Positions 11,249 to 22,156 of a stretch of 64,000 nt of DNA are shown here, piece by piece. The position numbers were made by a program, and so were the translations under genes. The stretch is from the NCBI RefSeq assembly GCF_020740795.1, contig NC_067286.1:1669990-1733989 (forward strand), written 5' to 3'. The DNA comes from Apus apus (taxonomy: Eukaryota > Chordata > Aves > Apodiformes > Apodidae). The notes under the pieces were generated by a model. That model was given only the letters and a program-made list of their open reading frames with translations, was not told the DNA's origin and ran no database searches. How positions within the stretch are numbered: position 1 is the stretch's first letter; every line of letters starts with the position of its first letter.

Positions 11249-12760
11249 GCAGCAGGGACAAACAAACCTTGGATTTCTGTGAATTCTCATCCAGCCCAAA
11301 ACACCTTCACCTCAACCTGGCCCATCTCTGGTCACGATGTGTAAAACTAAAGAATGTTGGGGGTTTGTTGGTTGGTTTTTTTTTTCTCTGCCTGAAAACG
11401 TGGAATCTGCAAAGAAGGTTGAAACTCACCCAATACTGAGAGCAGAAGAAAACTGCAGACAACCTCCCCACACTCAAGAAAGATCAGATATCTGAAGGTA
11501 AGAAGTAAACAGGGAGTGGCTTGGTCCTTCACAAAGATTTAAGTCATTCGAGGTGGCAGCAAAGTCATGGAAGGATTGAAATCCCCTTTCAAAATTTCCC
11601 TTTAGGGACACCAGCACTAATTCAAATGCCAAAGGGAAGAGGTCCCAGAGGTCCCATCACAACTACTCCTGGTAAGCACAAACCCAAGCCTCATGTTAAG
11701 GGTTTAAATCATAAACAACTGTTGTTGGAGTCGAAGTTATTAAAAATGTTCTCTGTTCAAGACTGGGCGAGCTGGGAGTGACACTTGAAATCTTAAGGGA
11801 CCAAATATTTGAATAGATTTGGGGAGTTTTTAGAGGATCATCTAAACATGGGATTTTATCCATCCCTATTTTGAGCCAGATGATTTCTGAAACACCCCGA
11901 TATTCCCGTGTTGTTCTGAAGACATCAGGAGCTGCAGAATCTGATACAAAAATCCTCCTCAGACATGAGAAAACTGGTTATTGAGGTCTAAGCCACTAAT
12001 GATATTTCACCTTTATTTGGTGCAGTGACTTCTCAAGGGCTGGTGGGGTGGGAAGGGCAGTGGTGGAACTGGAAGAATTGTGACTGGGTTTGCTTCAGGA
12101 GACACTCTGGACGAGGTGTCAGTGCTGGGTGAGGTGTCTCAAGAGTCCATTCAAATTTTTGGAGGCCTGAGGGGAAGTAAGACCTGACTTTGGGCCTGTC
12201 TCCATTAGGAATACCAGCATCTTCAGCCAGGATAAAGAGGTGTGAGGCCACCAGCTGCAACCCCCTCCTGGAGCCAGGTTCTCACCGTGAGTGTTCCTCA
12301 AAACCAAAATGCTATTTCTTTTTGGTTTGGTTTTCTCCTGTGCCCAGTAGGCTGAAACACTAGAGAGTCACACAGCTGTGATGTTCCTTGCCAGAGCTGG
12401 GGAAAAAAATTCACAGGGAAGGATCATAATATACTCACCCAGCTTCTGATCTTCTTTCTCTCAACACCTATTTTGGGCTGCTGTCAGAAATAGATACCCC
12501 TGGCCTGACTCTTCTCCCACCTCAGAGCTATTCTCAGATCCTTCCACGTGGGGCTGCCCTCTTGGAAGAGCAGGGTGGGAGCACAGACCATCACCCCACG
12601 GCCAAGCTGGGTGAGGCAGAAAAATGTTGGCAAGCTCTGTTGGGTGAGCTTTTTTTATACTCTTGCTTCAGGAGAACCTCTGGCCCTCTCCTGCAGTTGC
12701 TCACTCACATCTCTACAAATAGTCTTGTCTGACATGATTTTTTGCACCAGGATGCGGGGA
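11249..12760. other. Inter-OR spacer, no gene recognised
   Basis: No gene or repeat recognised apart from short T or A runs (for example near 11375 and 12400). Open frames are below 90 codons and show no family features. Confidence 0.45.
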
Positions 12761-12894
12761 GGGGAAGCTGGATTTCTGGAAGTTCTCCCCTGGGAGGAGA
12801 AGCTGGATTTCTGGATGTTGTCCCCAAGAGGAGAAGCTGGATTTCTGGATGTTGTCCCCAGGAGGAGAAGCTGGATTTCTGGATGTTCTCCCCT
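12761..12894 (+). repeat. 34-bp minisatellite, about 3.9 copies
   Basis: The core gaagctggatttctgga recurs at 12764, 12799, 12833 and 12867, giving periods of 35, 34 and 34 bp. The variable part alternates between gttctcccc and gttgtccccaggaggag. Copies differ at only a few positions, so the array is young or kept homogeneous. The unit is near a codon multiple plus one, so no protein repeat is maintained. Confidence 0.9.
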
Positions 12895-13603
12895 AATTGT
12901 ATCATTATACCCCTGTAAATGAATATGAGGGTGTCCAAATAAAGTGAAGAAACATCCTCTGCATCGATGAAACCCTCCCAGGAATCATCATCTGGGCATT
13001 TGCACTTCCCATTTGCCACTGAAAATCAGACCTGCCCTATTTGCATATCTGGCTAATTTCCTGCCACCAGTGGTGGATGAAAATGAACCATTTTCATGTT
13101 TCTTTTCCCAAAGTGAAAGGATCCCTGACGTTCTTGAGGTGCCACCAAAGACATTTCAGCTGCTGAACTTGAACTGAAGCCTTGACAAAGGTCTTGACTT
13201 TTACTGCTTCAGATAATCCTAGAGGCCAGATGTGGAGGGCTTAATCATAATTAAGAATGCCATAATTAGCTTCTCATGTGAACACCCTGTGTTCTTACAC
13301 GGTGTGTGTGAACCCAAAGGTAGAACCAGTGCACAAGGACACGATTCATTTCTGAATATTCATGTTTTCTCATTCCTCCCTATTTGCTGTGGAGAAGGTG
13401 TTCCTTAAGAATAAAAATAATAAAAAGTCTTCTTTTTTTTTTTTCCTTAAGGAAAATTCAAATAGGTCATTAACGGGGAGTTTAATTGCTCACAATGCAA
13501 CCAGGGTAGATTTTAATCTGCCTTTTGTGTGGTGCTGTCAGGTATGATAAACGTGCAAGGAGAAAGAGATTGTGAATGATTCATCTGTCTGCTTTCAAAT
13601 CAG
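12895..13603. other. Spacer with AT-rich homeodomain-type motif cluster
   Basis: No gene recognised. Between 13214 and 13270 the sequence holds TAATCC, TTAATCATAATTAAG (13241-13255) and CATAATTAGC (13261-13270), a local cluster of homeodomain-type TAAT cores within an OR neighbourhood. A T run with adjoining A-rich sequence lies at 13405-13440. Confidence 0.35.
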
Positions 13604-13895
13604 AGAATCAGAGAAGCATGGAATGGTTTGAGTTGGAAGGGACCTAGAAGATCATCCAGTCCCAACCCCCCTGCATGGGCAGGGACACCTCCCACCAGCC
13701 CAGGTTGCTCCAAGCCCCATCCAACCTGCCCTTCAACACTGCCAGGGATGGGGCAGCCACAGCTTCCCTGGGCAACCTGGGCCAGGGTCTCACCACCCTC
13801 ACAGGGAAGAATTTCTTCCTAATCTCATTTTACCCCGAAACCCACTAATTCCTCTCAAATCCTCCTTTTCCACCTGCTACCCTTCCTTTAAAGAC
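13604..13895 (-). mobile_element. CR1 LINE, 5'-truncated, antisense
   Basis: The inverted CR1 3' end starts with agagaatcagagaagcatgg, then ggtttgagttggaagggacc, ctgcatgggcagggacacc, gccccatccaacctgcc, ggtctcaccaccctcacag and the less conserved inner part to about 13895. Confidence 0.93.
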
Positions 13896-14704
13896 TTGGT
13901 GTTCTCTCAGTCCCCAGGGAGCTGCACTTTTCAGACTGAAAAGCCTCCCTCACAAGATTTAGTTCTTCTGGCAGATCTTCAAGAGGGAGGGATGGGGCAA
14001 GGAGGATGTTTGCCCTCATGGATGTTTGCCAAGGATATATCTGGGCTAACGTGCCTGGAACCAGGAGCATCTCCAGCTGGCAGGGCAGGCTGAGCTTGCA
14101 GAAGCCAGGTTTCATTTTACTAACCAGCAGGGCTGCTTCAAGGTCCAAGAAATGAATCCTCCACAGGTCCATTCCCCAGAGGAGCTTCAGCCATCAGACA
14201 CGGCTTGATGCAATCAATTCTGGGTGCCACCTTCAGAGGACCCTTTGGTGCTACAAGAACCCCAGTTATTTTCAAAAGGCAAACAGAGAAAACGAAGCTG
14301 CCAGTCCCAGTTGTGGGCTTAAATAGAAAGTGTCATTGAAGATGATGGATCAACCACTCATTTATTCCTTAGCAGAACCAATGTCAGACCAACTGAAACC
14401 CTTGGGAGCAGCAGAGAAGAGCTTTTATCTCACAGTACTTGTGGGGAAGCTCTTCTTGTGTGCCACACTTGGGGCAAAATGACCTTAGGAATTCTGTAGT
14501 TCAGCCCTTTGATAATGAAGTGCTCATAGGGGTAAAAAGGAATCACCCATTTTCCTGTTAGATACAGAGAATTAGGGACTTGAATCCTGACTCTGCAGGA
14601 ACCAAGTGGTTCAGACACACCTGTGACACAACGTTCATCTCAGAGAAGAAATTGGGGAGGATGAGGTCAGAGTCATGGAACAGACCATGAAAAACTACTG
14701 GACA
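13896..14704. other. Spacer, no gene recognised
   Basis: No known gene, repeat or clear regulatory element is seen. Open frames here have no family features. Confidence 0.45.
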
Positions 14705-14874
14705 TGATGCTCAGGGAGGTTGTGGAAGCCTCTTCCCTGGAGGTGTTGAAGGGCAGGTTGGATGGGGCTTGGAGCAACCTGGGCTGGTGGGAGGTGTCCC
14801 TGCCCATGCAGGGGGGTTGGAACTGGATGGTCTTTAAGGTCCTTTCCAACCCCAACCATTCCATGGTTCTATGA
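14705..14874 (+). mobile_element. CR1 LINE tail, sense
   Basis: About 170 bp of sense CR1 3' end: ccctggaggtgttgaaggg, ggagcaacctgggctggtgg, gtccctgcccatgcaggg, gatggtctttaaggtcc and a terminal ccattccatggttctatga. Confidence 0.92.
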
Positions 14875-15061
14875 AAATCAGAGGGCAGAGCTACACCCTG
14901 ACAGAGGAGGAGACAGTGGCTCACTTCATAGGAATGACACACACAAGCACGTGGGTCCTCACCATTCCTACCTTCTTTTTTTGCTCTTACTTTAAATGAA
15001 GACTGAAATTCCAGAATGTCCAAGTTTATTGCACGTAGTTGATGACCCCCCCTTTACCAGG

Positions 15062-16015
15062 CTAGTTTCCAAAGGAAACAAGAACTTTCCCTCGGAGTCT
15101 CCTGCAAGCATCCTTCACCTCCTTGTTCCTCAGGCTGTAGATCAAGGGGTTCAGCATGGGAATCACCATGGTGTAGACAACAGACACCCCTTTGTCCTGG
15201 TCCAGGGAGTAGGCAGAGGTGGGCCTGAGGTACATGAAGACCATGGTCCCATAAAACACTGAGACTGATGTCAAATGTGAGGCACAGGTGGAGAAAGCTC
15301 TGTGCCTGCCCTCTGAGGAGGGGATCCTGAGGACAGTGGTGAGGATGTAGCCATAGGAGACAACAATGAAAGCTAAAGTGTTGAGGGCAATGAAAGCAGC
15401 GACGGCGAAGAGGAGGCGCTCGTTGGCAGTCGTGCTGGAGCAGGAAAGTTTCAGGAGAGGAGGGATGTCACAGAAGAAGTGATTGAGGAGGTGAGGGCCA
15501 CAGAAGGGTAAGCTGAACACGCTGCTGACCAGCACCAGCTGACTCACAGAAGCCATCAGGTAGGATCCCACAGCCAGGTGGACACAGACCCTTGGAGACA
15601 TGGTGGTGACGTAGAGCAGGGGGTGGCAGATGGCCACGTAGCGGTCGTAGGCCATGGCAGCCAGCAGGTAGCACTCAGTGATGATGCAGACCCCACAGAA
15701 GTACATCTGGGCTGCACACCCTGGCAGAGAGATGGCCTTCCTCTCCTCAAAGAAGCTCACTAGCATCTTGGGAGCAACTGCTGAGGAATTCCCTAGGTCT
15801 ACCAGGGAGAGGTGGCAGAGGAAGAAGTACATGGGGGTGTGGAGGCGAGAGTCAAGCCTGATTAACATGATCATGCCCAGGTTCCCCATCAAGGAGGTGA
15901 CACAGATCAGGAGGAACAGCACAAAGAAAACGACCTGCAGCTCCCAAACATCTGTGATTCCCAGGAGAAGGAACTCATCAACCGTTGTCTCGTTTCTTCT
16001 GGCCATTCCCTCCAT
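15062..16015 (-). CDS. Olfactory receptor, class II, family 5/8/9-like (intact)
   Basis: An intact odorant receptor; I choose the Met at 16015, giving 317 aa. An upstream in-frame Met at 16090 would add 25 residues. It is disfavoured because a splice acceptor lies between them: on the minus strand a run of pyrimidines ends in GAAAG, AG at plus 16026-16027, ten bases before the chosen ATG. This matches the acceptor spacing of the other ORs here. Hallmarks are a glycosylation site NET shortly after the start, [41 protein letters not shown] and [12 protein letters not shown]. All canonical OR residues I can check are present. A second Met three codons on (16006) is also possible. It is closer in style to the first receptor than to the second, but not a near copy. 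Confidence 0.95.
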   Translation of the reverse strand: MEGMARRNETTVDEFLLLGITDVWELQVVFFVLFLLICVTSLMGNLGMIMLIRLDSRLHTPMYFFLCHLSLVDLGNSSAVAPKMLVSFFEERKAISLPGCAAQMYFCGVCIITECYLLAAMAYDRYVAICHPLLYVTTMSPRVCVHLAVGSYLMASVSQLVLVSSVFSLPFCGPHLLNHFFCDIPPLLKLSCSSTTANERLLFAVAAFIALNTLAFIVVSYGYILTTVLRIPSSEGRHRAFSTCASHLTSVSVFYGTMVFMYLRPTSAYSLDQDKGVSVVYTMVIPMLNPLIYSLRNKEVKDACRRLRGKVLVSFGN

Positions 16016-16025
16016 GAAGCTGAAC

Positions 16026-18257
16026 CTTTCAGAGAGAGAAAAACAACCCAGAGGACACAGGTTACAACTCGGAGTAGAAGAATCAGTCAAAACGATGCTG
16101 GGAATGTTGGGCTGGAATCTAGCAGAAGAAAACTGGGAGCTGCTTTATTTTAATGGAAACTTAAAGTTCAATATTCAATCCACTGAACACTTCTGTAATG
16201 ACAGTCTCAAGGCAGGAGTGCTGTTGATCCCTTGCTAAGGTTCTTCCAGGAGAGAGGAAGAACTTGTTCTTAATTCCAATGTTGTTTTTCAGTTCTAGTT
16301 TCTGCTTAGTTCTAGGGTTAATTTTCCTCAAACGTGTGTCTGTGTCCACGGTGCCCAGGAGGAACAACAGGATGATTCTTGTTGTCTGCTCTGATCTGTT
16401 GTAATTAGGGGACTAATAAGGTGCTCTCAGCTTCTAAAGATGATCCTTAAATTGGCCAGTGAAGTTCTGAGAAGTCCTGACAGGAAGACACCCCCAAATT
16501 TTTTTTTTAAAAATTGCTTTTCTACATGGATTTTCTTTCATTTCAAAAAGCAATGACATTTTATCTGCTGCTTCCATATATAATTCAAAGGAGAAGACCA
16601 GGGGCAGGTAGTCATGGATCTTCTCCTGTGTCCCTGAACCTGTCTGTGCTAAAGGCAGAAGGGAATCTGGAATTCTGTCCTGACAAAACCACACTTGTTT
16701 TGCCCGAGGTCAAGAAAGGAATCGTGGATGAATGGAAGAAACACAGGAGCTGCCACTGGAGACTGAATCCATCTTGCCTAAAATTGGCAAGATTTGAGGT
16801 GGCCCTTCAAGGCTTCATTTACAGCCCTGGAACAGAAGCAGGCACTTGAAGGCAACATTCAGGTGAGCTCCTTCAAATATCTGCTTGCTTTGGGGTGAAA
16901 GGAATTGCCTCTTGGAGGTGCCAGGTTCTCATCTCCTCTTAGAAATCAATAAACTGTAGAGTCAGTCTCTGAAGGGGATCATCTTTAAGCAGACAAATCA
17001 GACTTTAAAAACACGTTAAAGAGCAGCTTGTCCATGGGTGAACCAAAGCAAAACCCACCAGAACCTCATCATTACCTTCTCCCCTTCTCTCACAACACTG
17101 ATTTCCACAAAACCACCTCTCTTGTTTTTCAGGCTCCAATCTTCTTTGGACACTTCTGTTCAGACTCCTGTAGAAAATACACCTGCAATTAACAGTTCTC
17201 ATTAAATGAATGCCTGAGCTGCCCAGGTGGAGCTTCTTAAACTGAATGACTGAAACACCTTTGAAGCTGGTATTTGCATGAAGAGAAACTCAGAGGGAAC
17301 TTCCAGACAGTTCAACTGATGAGCAGCAACTTGCAGAGCCCAACACCTTGACTGACCATCATCTTCTGGGCTGCAAGAAATTCTAGACAATTGGGACTAT
17401 TTGTAGGGACCAAAAATACTGTGAAATACTGACCTGAATGTCATTTGTCACCCAAAGCACAAACTTCCAGGAGCAAGAGTCCAAAAATCTCCACATCATA
17501 GGAAGAGGAGCCAGGTGGACATTCCCAAGGACTTGTTCTCCTGCTTTCCAAAATAAGAATCCAGCTCAAGTTAAAACAGTTTCCCTCCCTGGCTGGATTG
17601 TTTGTAGATGCTAAGTTTATCCTTCCTTATATGCAAATCCATTAATTATTATCATTTCCTGTTGTGTACATGAGCATTGGCTGCAATTCTGGGCAAGATT
17701 TCAACCCCAGAGTAAAGAGAGAGAATAAAACAGGGACACAATTAACAAGCTGCCCATTTTATGGATTTGTGTCCTACCTTGGAGACTTGAACATCAACAA
17801 TGAGGCTTCTTTGTTGTTTTTTTTTTACCTCAGGAGCAAATGGTGCTGGAAAGCTGGACACAGAGGGTGGGAAGCTCTGAGGGCAGGATCAGGAAAGCTG
17901 GTGGGACATTTCTGCTGCTCCCTGGCTCCAGAGGAGGTGGTATTGGAGTCAGCAGGGGAATGACAAGGTCTTCACAACCAGCCCTTCCCCATCAACTTCT
18001 CTTTAAGTGCTGCTGTGTCCCAGAGGGACCCCAGGGAGTGATGCAAGGGCTGCAGCCTGCTCAGGTCTTTGGCTCATTAATACTGAGGGAAAAGATGGAA
18101 CAAGCATGGAAAAAAAAAAACAACCCACCCCCAAACCTCCAGAGAATCAGCAGAGGATTCATGTTCTTCTCCAGGTAACGTGGTCATTTACTGCGACAGG
18201 GAGTTGGAGCTTGCTTTGTGGGGTGGTTTTACATGGGTGACATTTTCTCTCTGGCCA
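16026..18257. other. Upstream region of the minus-strand OR
   Basis: No coding exon recognised. The non-coding first exon and promoter of the OR at 15062-16015 should lie here. An Olf-1/EBF-like site, ATTCCCAAGGACT, is at 17521-17533, and a TAATTA homeodomain (LHX2-type) core is at 17643-17648, about 110 bases apart. Both are candidates only. Confidence 0.4.
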
Positions 18258-18340
18258 CAGGTCATGGAATTCTTTAGGTTGGAAAAGACCTTTCAGATCA
18301 TCAGGTCCAACCATTAACCCTGCTCTGCTCCCACCAGGCA
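18258..18340 (-). mobile_element. CR1-like LINE tail, antisense
   Basis: A short inverted CR1 3' end of a subfamily distinct from most copies here: ggttggaaaagacctttcag then atcatcaggtccaaccatta. About 80 bp remain. Confidence 0.75.
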
Positions 18341-19096
18341 TCCTGTTCTCACCCCGTGCCCTTACCTTGAAGATTTTCCTGCTTCCAAGTGTTTTTCCAT
18401 GCTCTGTTTCTGCCTCCACACCACAAGCCCTTGCACCCCTTCTGCCATAATTGCTTTATTTGTTTGTTTTTTCTTTAATTTCTGCTGAATTGTGTCAGGA
18501 AATGCTTGTTGGTGGCTCTGGCACTGGCAGAGCCAAAAAGCAGATGGACAATTTTGAAGTGTTTTGGTGTCTGGATTCAATATAAACAAATATTAATGAT
18601 ATCCTGGGGAATACCCTGCTGGGCCTCTGCTTTGGCTCCTGTCCTTTCAGCCCTGGCCCCTTTTCCTGGTGGTTTTCCACTTGCTGGTGCTGTAGATCTT
18701 CCAGTTGCTCTGGCCCAGTTCTTGCCAATCCACTCTGCAGATAAAACTTCAGTCTTCCTCATCTTTGGAAGCCCAAGAGATGCTCCCCCTGGGAGCCTGT
18801 TCCTGCAGGAGGATGGTGGAGAACCTGGGGAATGGCAGCTGCCACCCTGCCAGGCAGGGAGGGCAAGATGAGGGGCAGGACCTGCAGGCAGAAGTGACAC
18901 CATCACTGAATTGTTCTGGTCGGAAAAGACCTTCAAGGTCATGAAGTTCAACAGCTTGAAGTCCGAAAACCCCCAGTTCTGGGTGGCATCACTCAAGGAG
19001 CAACCCGGGGGGGATGAGCCTTCGGGGGGCACCTGGATGAGGTGGAGGAAAGGGGGGAACCTCCTGAAGGTCAGCAAAGCTTCCCTTCAAAGGGAA
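18341..19096. other. Spacer with a degraded CR1-like trace
   Basis: No gene recognised. At 18905-18955 the text ggtcggaaaagaccttcaag with gttcaacagc nearby resembles an old inverted CR1 3' end. Confidence 0.4.
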
Positions 19097-19175
19097 GGCC
19101 TTCAAGATCCGGCCCAACCATTATTCTAGCCCTGCCCAGGCCAGCACTGCCCCGTGTCCCTCAGCACCACGGCTC
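19097..19175 (-). mobile_element. CR1 LINE remnant at the edge of a CpG island
   Basis: ccttcaagatccggcccaac, ccctgcccaggccagcactg and gtgtccctcagcacca match the inverted 3' part of the CR1 subfamily also seen at 28728. It directly abuts the CpG island. Confidence 0.7.
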
Positions 19176-19740
19176 CGGGGCTCGGAAGCCCCTCCCGGGA
19201 CGAGGAGCGGGAGGCAGGAGGCTCCGCGCTGCCCCCCGCCACCCCGCCACCGGGGACTACAACTCCCAGCGTGCCCCGGGGCGCGGCGCATGCGCCCGGT
19301 CCCGCCGACGGAGCGCTCTGATTGGCTGCGCCGGGCACTCCTCGCTGGCAGCGCCCCCTGCGGGCCCGCGGCGGCAGCGCGGGCTGGGGCTGCTCCCGGG
19401 AGCCCCGCGCCGGCCCCGCACCGGGCTCCGCAACCACGTGTAAGCTCCGTCCCGGGCCCCGGCCATGGCCCGAGCTGCCCCGCTGCTGCCTGGGCCGGGC
19501 CGGAGCGGCTGGCTGGGCTGGTAACGGGGCCGGTGCTGCCGGGGTGGTTCCCTGGCTGGCCCGGCCCGGCCCGGCCCGGCTCTGTCCCGGTCCCGCGGGG
19601 CGGCTGCGGGTGCGTCTGTCCGGGCTGGTGGAGGGCTGGGAGGGGTGACCCAGACACCGGGGGTGCTGGGTGAGTCGCGGCCCCTGGGGAGCTGCGGGAG
19701 AGCAGGGAGGTTCCCCTGAGGCGGTGGGGTGAGGTGCAGG
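19176..19740. promoter_or_regulatory. CpG island with ZNF143, NRF1, NF-Y and CTCF-like motifs
   Basis: About 550 bp of very GC-rich, CpG-rich sequence, the only such island between the ORs and FTH1. Seen directly: a near-consensus ZNF143/Staf site at 19256-19275, an NRF1 palindrome GCGCATGCGC at 19286-19295, an inverted CCAAT box (GATTGG) at 19320-19325, a CTCF-like CAGCGCCCCCTG at 19349-19360 and an E-box CACGTG near 19435. These are marks of a TATA-less housekeeping promoter. A Kozak-type ATG at 19465 opens only 19 codons. Possible splice donors on the plus strand are at 19521 (CTG|GTAACG) and near 19669 (GGGTGAGT). No downstream coding exon could be recognised, so it may drive a non-coding RNA or the first exon of a gene I failed to identify. 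Confidence 0.75.
19349..19366. promoter_or_regulatory. Candidate CTCF site
   Basis: CAGCGCCCCCTGCGGGCC follows the reverse-orientation CTCF consensus (AGCGCCCCCTG, then G and GCC) with two or three mismatches at the less constrained end. It lies 74 bases after the ZNF143-type motif. Motif match by eye only; GC-rich islands produce chance matches. Confidence 0.45.
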
Positions 19741-22156
19741 TGTCACTCGGGATCGTTTCTGGTGCAGGGAGGAAGAGTCTTGATGAGTCCTGACACAGCT
19801 TGAGGGAGCAGAGCTAATGTATAGAGAGGCCAACCCAGTGGAAAGTGCTTATAGGAAAATGAGCTTATGTGCTTTGTGGTGACAGGATTAGGCAGGTGTG
19901 TTAGCTCTGCCAATGGGGATGATACTGGGAGGTGTGACTGGCAGTTGGCAGCTTTCTGGTGTCCTTCCCCCTCCACATGCCATGAAATCCCTGTGTTCTG
20001 AGGGGAAGGGGTTGAAGGAGGAGGAGGAGGAGGAGGAGGAGGAGGGGTGCTGGGAGTCCTGAGCAGCTCCTCAGTGTGCCAGCTGCTGGCTGTAATCCTG
20101 GTGCTGGAAGCAAGGTGAGGGATCTGAAAGAGGTTTCTGGGATCTTCCTGGAGAGGGTTGTCAAGCACAGGATCCTTCCCAGGCCAGGCACACTCTGAAA
20201 TCAAGTGCTGCGACCTTTCACAAATCCCCTCACTCGTGGTTACAACTCGGGGACAATCTGGTTTTCAAAGGTAAAGTTAAAAAAGAAAGATGCTTTTTAA
20301 AATTTGCTCTTGGCAAATGAAGGGGGCCTGGCCTGGTCTGGTGGCTGCAGGTGTCAGGCAAAACACTTTGCCTGGATATTAAATGCTGTCTCATTCCCAA
20401 GAAGGGAAATGAATCAAGGTCACGTGGTGGTCAGGAGAAGATTGGATCTGCTTCCCAGTTCCCATCCCAAGGGTTTGGTTCCTTTCCTACATGCTCAATC
20501 CTGATAGTCCTACCTAAGAGGAAAGCAGAGGCTGAAGCAGAACCCAGATCTCTCTGGTGATGGCTGGGGATGATGTGGGGAAAGGGGTGGAACTGGTTCC
20601 TACCAGTTGTGTCTGGAAGAGGCACTTCTGAGGGATGTAGGACAAGAAGAGAAAGTTCCCAGTTATGATGGTGTCACTTTCTCTTCCCCTGCCTCAGTCT
20701 GTCCAGGCACTGGTGTTTCTTATGTCGGATGTGGCTGTAGAAAGAGAGTTTCTCAGTCCCTTTTCTCCTTCCTTTTCTGGCCTTGAGAGTGGAGCAAGAA
20801 GGTGTTAAACCCTTCCCAACTGGGGGAAGTTTGTGATGACAGCCACAGGCCACCCACCCTGTTCATCTCGAAATGTTCCCATTTACAGGGAGGAGGTGAC
20901 CTTAGTGACTCCAAAGGGTATGAAAAGATGAAGGAAGCAGGGGATAAAGCCAGGATTTCCTTAACCAGTGAACTTGTGGGCAAATAAAGAAGGCGGAGAG
21001 ATGGTGGGGATCTTCTGTAGGGACTCCTGTGCTGCCCTCCTTGACTCAACAGCAGGACCAGCAAATACCATTTATCTGCTGTTAAAACCAGTGACAATAG
21101 CTGGCAAAGTATGTATGGGCAGTTCCCTGGGTATCCTAAATCCAAATAGTTTGTTAAGAGGGCAGGGAAACAGCCTGTTCCTTGACTGATCAGAGAGATG
21201 TGTGATAAGGGTGGGAGTTAAATAAGCACGAGGTCTGATGGCAAAATCCCTTTGATCCTTGCTTCCCAAAACCAGGCAGTTGGGATCACGAGCCGGGCTG
21301 GGGTGTGTACTCCTCCCTGGGCAAGAACCTGGACTTGACACAGCATCTTTTCCAGGAAATCTTGGCTTTGGTGAGGGAAAGAAGAAGGAACTCCCAGTGT
21401 TGGGCAGCCTTCCCTGCTGGTGGATCCTCCCCGTGGCTCATGACTTCCAGGAGAAGGCTGGATGCTTTTTTTTTTTGTGTGTGGTCATGCTGAGCCAGCC
21501 CATCCAGCTGAACTTTGCTGCCCCAGTTTCCTGGATGAAGTAACAACCCTGCAATTCTGCTTGATTTATTATTTTTTTTCTTCCCTGCTGTTCTAAGTTG
21601 GTGTCCCAAGTAACATCCACGTGGTTTAACATCTGAGCCACTCCCTCCACCTCCTGGTGTTTCAGCTGATGTCAGCCTGGGTCTCCTGACTGGAGAAATG
21701 CTTTGGAAGAGAACTTGTTACAGCCACTTCCCTTCTGGACTTAACATCTTCACTGCTTGGTGTCCTGGCACCCTGGCCAAATCCTGGGTGTTCAGGCTTT
21801 GCTGTTTCAGCTTCAGTCCCTATCTGGGGATTTTCAGCCCATGCAGTTGTGAGAGTAAGTGTCTTGGCCACAGCAGGTGTGAGGAAGCCCCCTCTGCTTC
21901 CAGAGAAGGTGGCCACCAGCTCTCAAGGATCTGGTGTGGTGGTATTTGAAGCAATTTGCTTCTGTCTCCCCTCTCTTCTGCTGCCTGTTGCTATGGAGCT
22001 TGGCCAGCACCTTCATCCACCTCAGCATGAAGGCCCAACCTGGATGCTTGAGCTCATCCAGCAACCTCCTGTCCTCCCACCCTGCACCCGATTCTGGAGC
22101 TCGTCAGATCCATCTGTTGGCAAAGCCCATCCTGGAAACTGGCCAAAAAATGCTTC
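19741..22156. other. No gene recognised; GGA microsatellite
   Basis: About 2.4 kb without recognised coding sequence. A (GGA)n run of about nine units lies at 20018-20046, and T-rich runs occur near 21470 and 21570. If the 19.2-kb island drives a plus-strand transcript, its exons would fall here and beyond. Confidence 0.45.

Noticed and set aside
16016-16090. N-terminal extension of the third OR to the Met at 16090
   Set aside because: A splice acceptor lies at 16026-16027, so the extra 25 codons are probably intron. ORs rarely have so long an N-terminus.
19126-19833. A 235-codon minus-strand frame over the 19-kb CpG island
   Set aside because: Ala/Pro/Gly/Arg-rich, runs through CR1 text, no domain; typical of GC-rich sequence.
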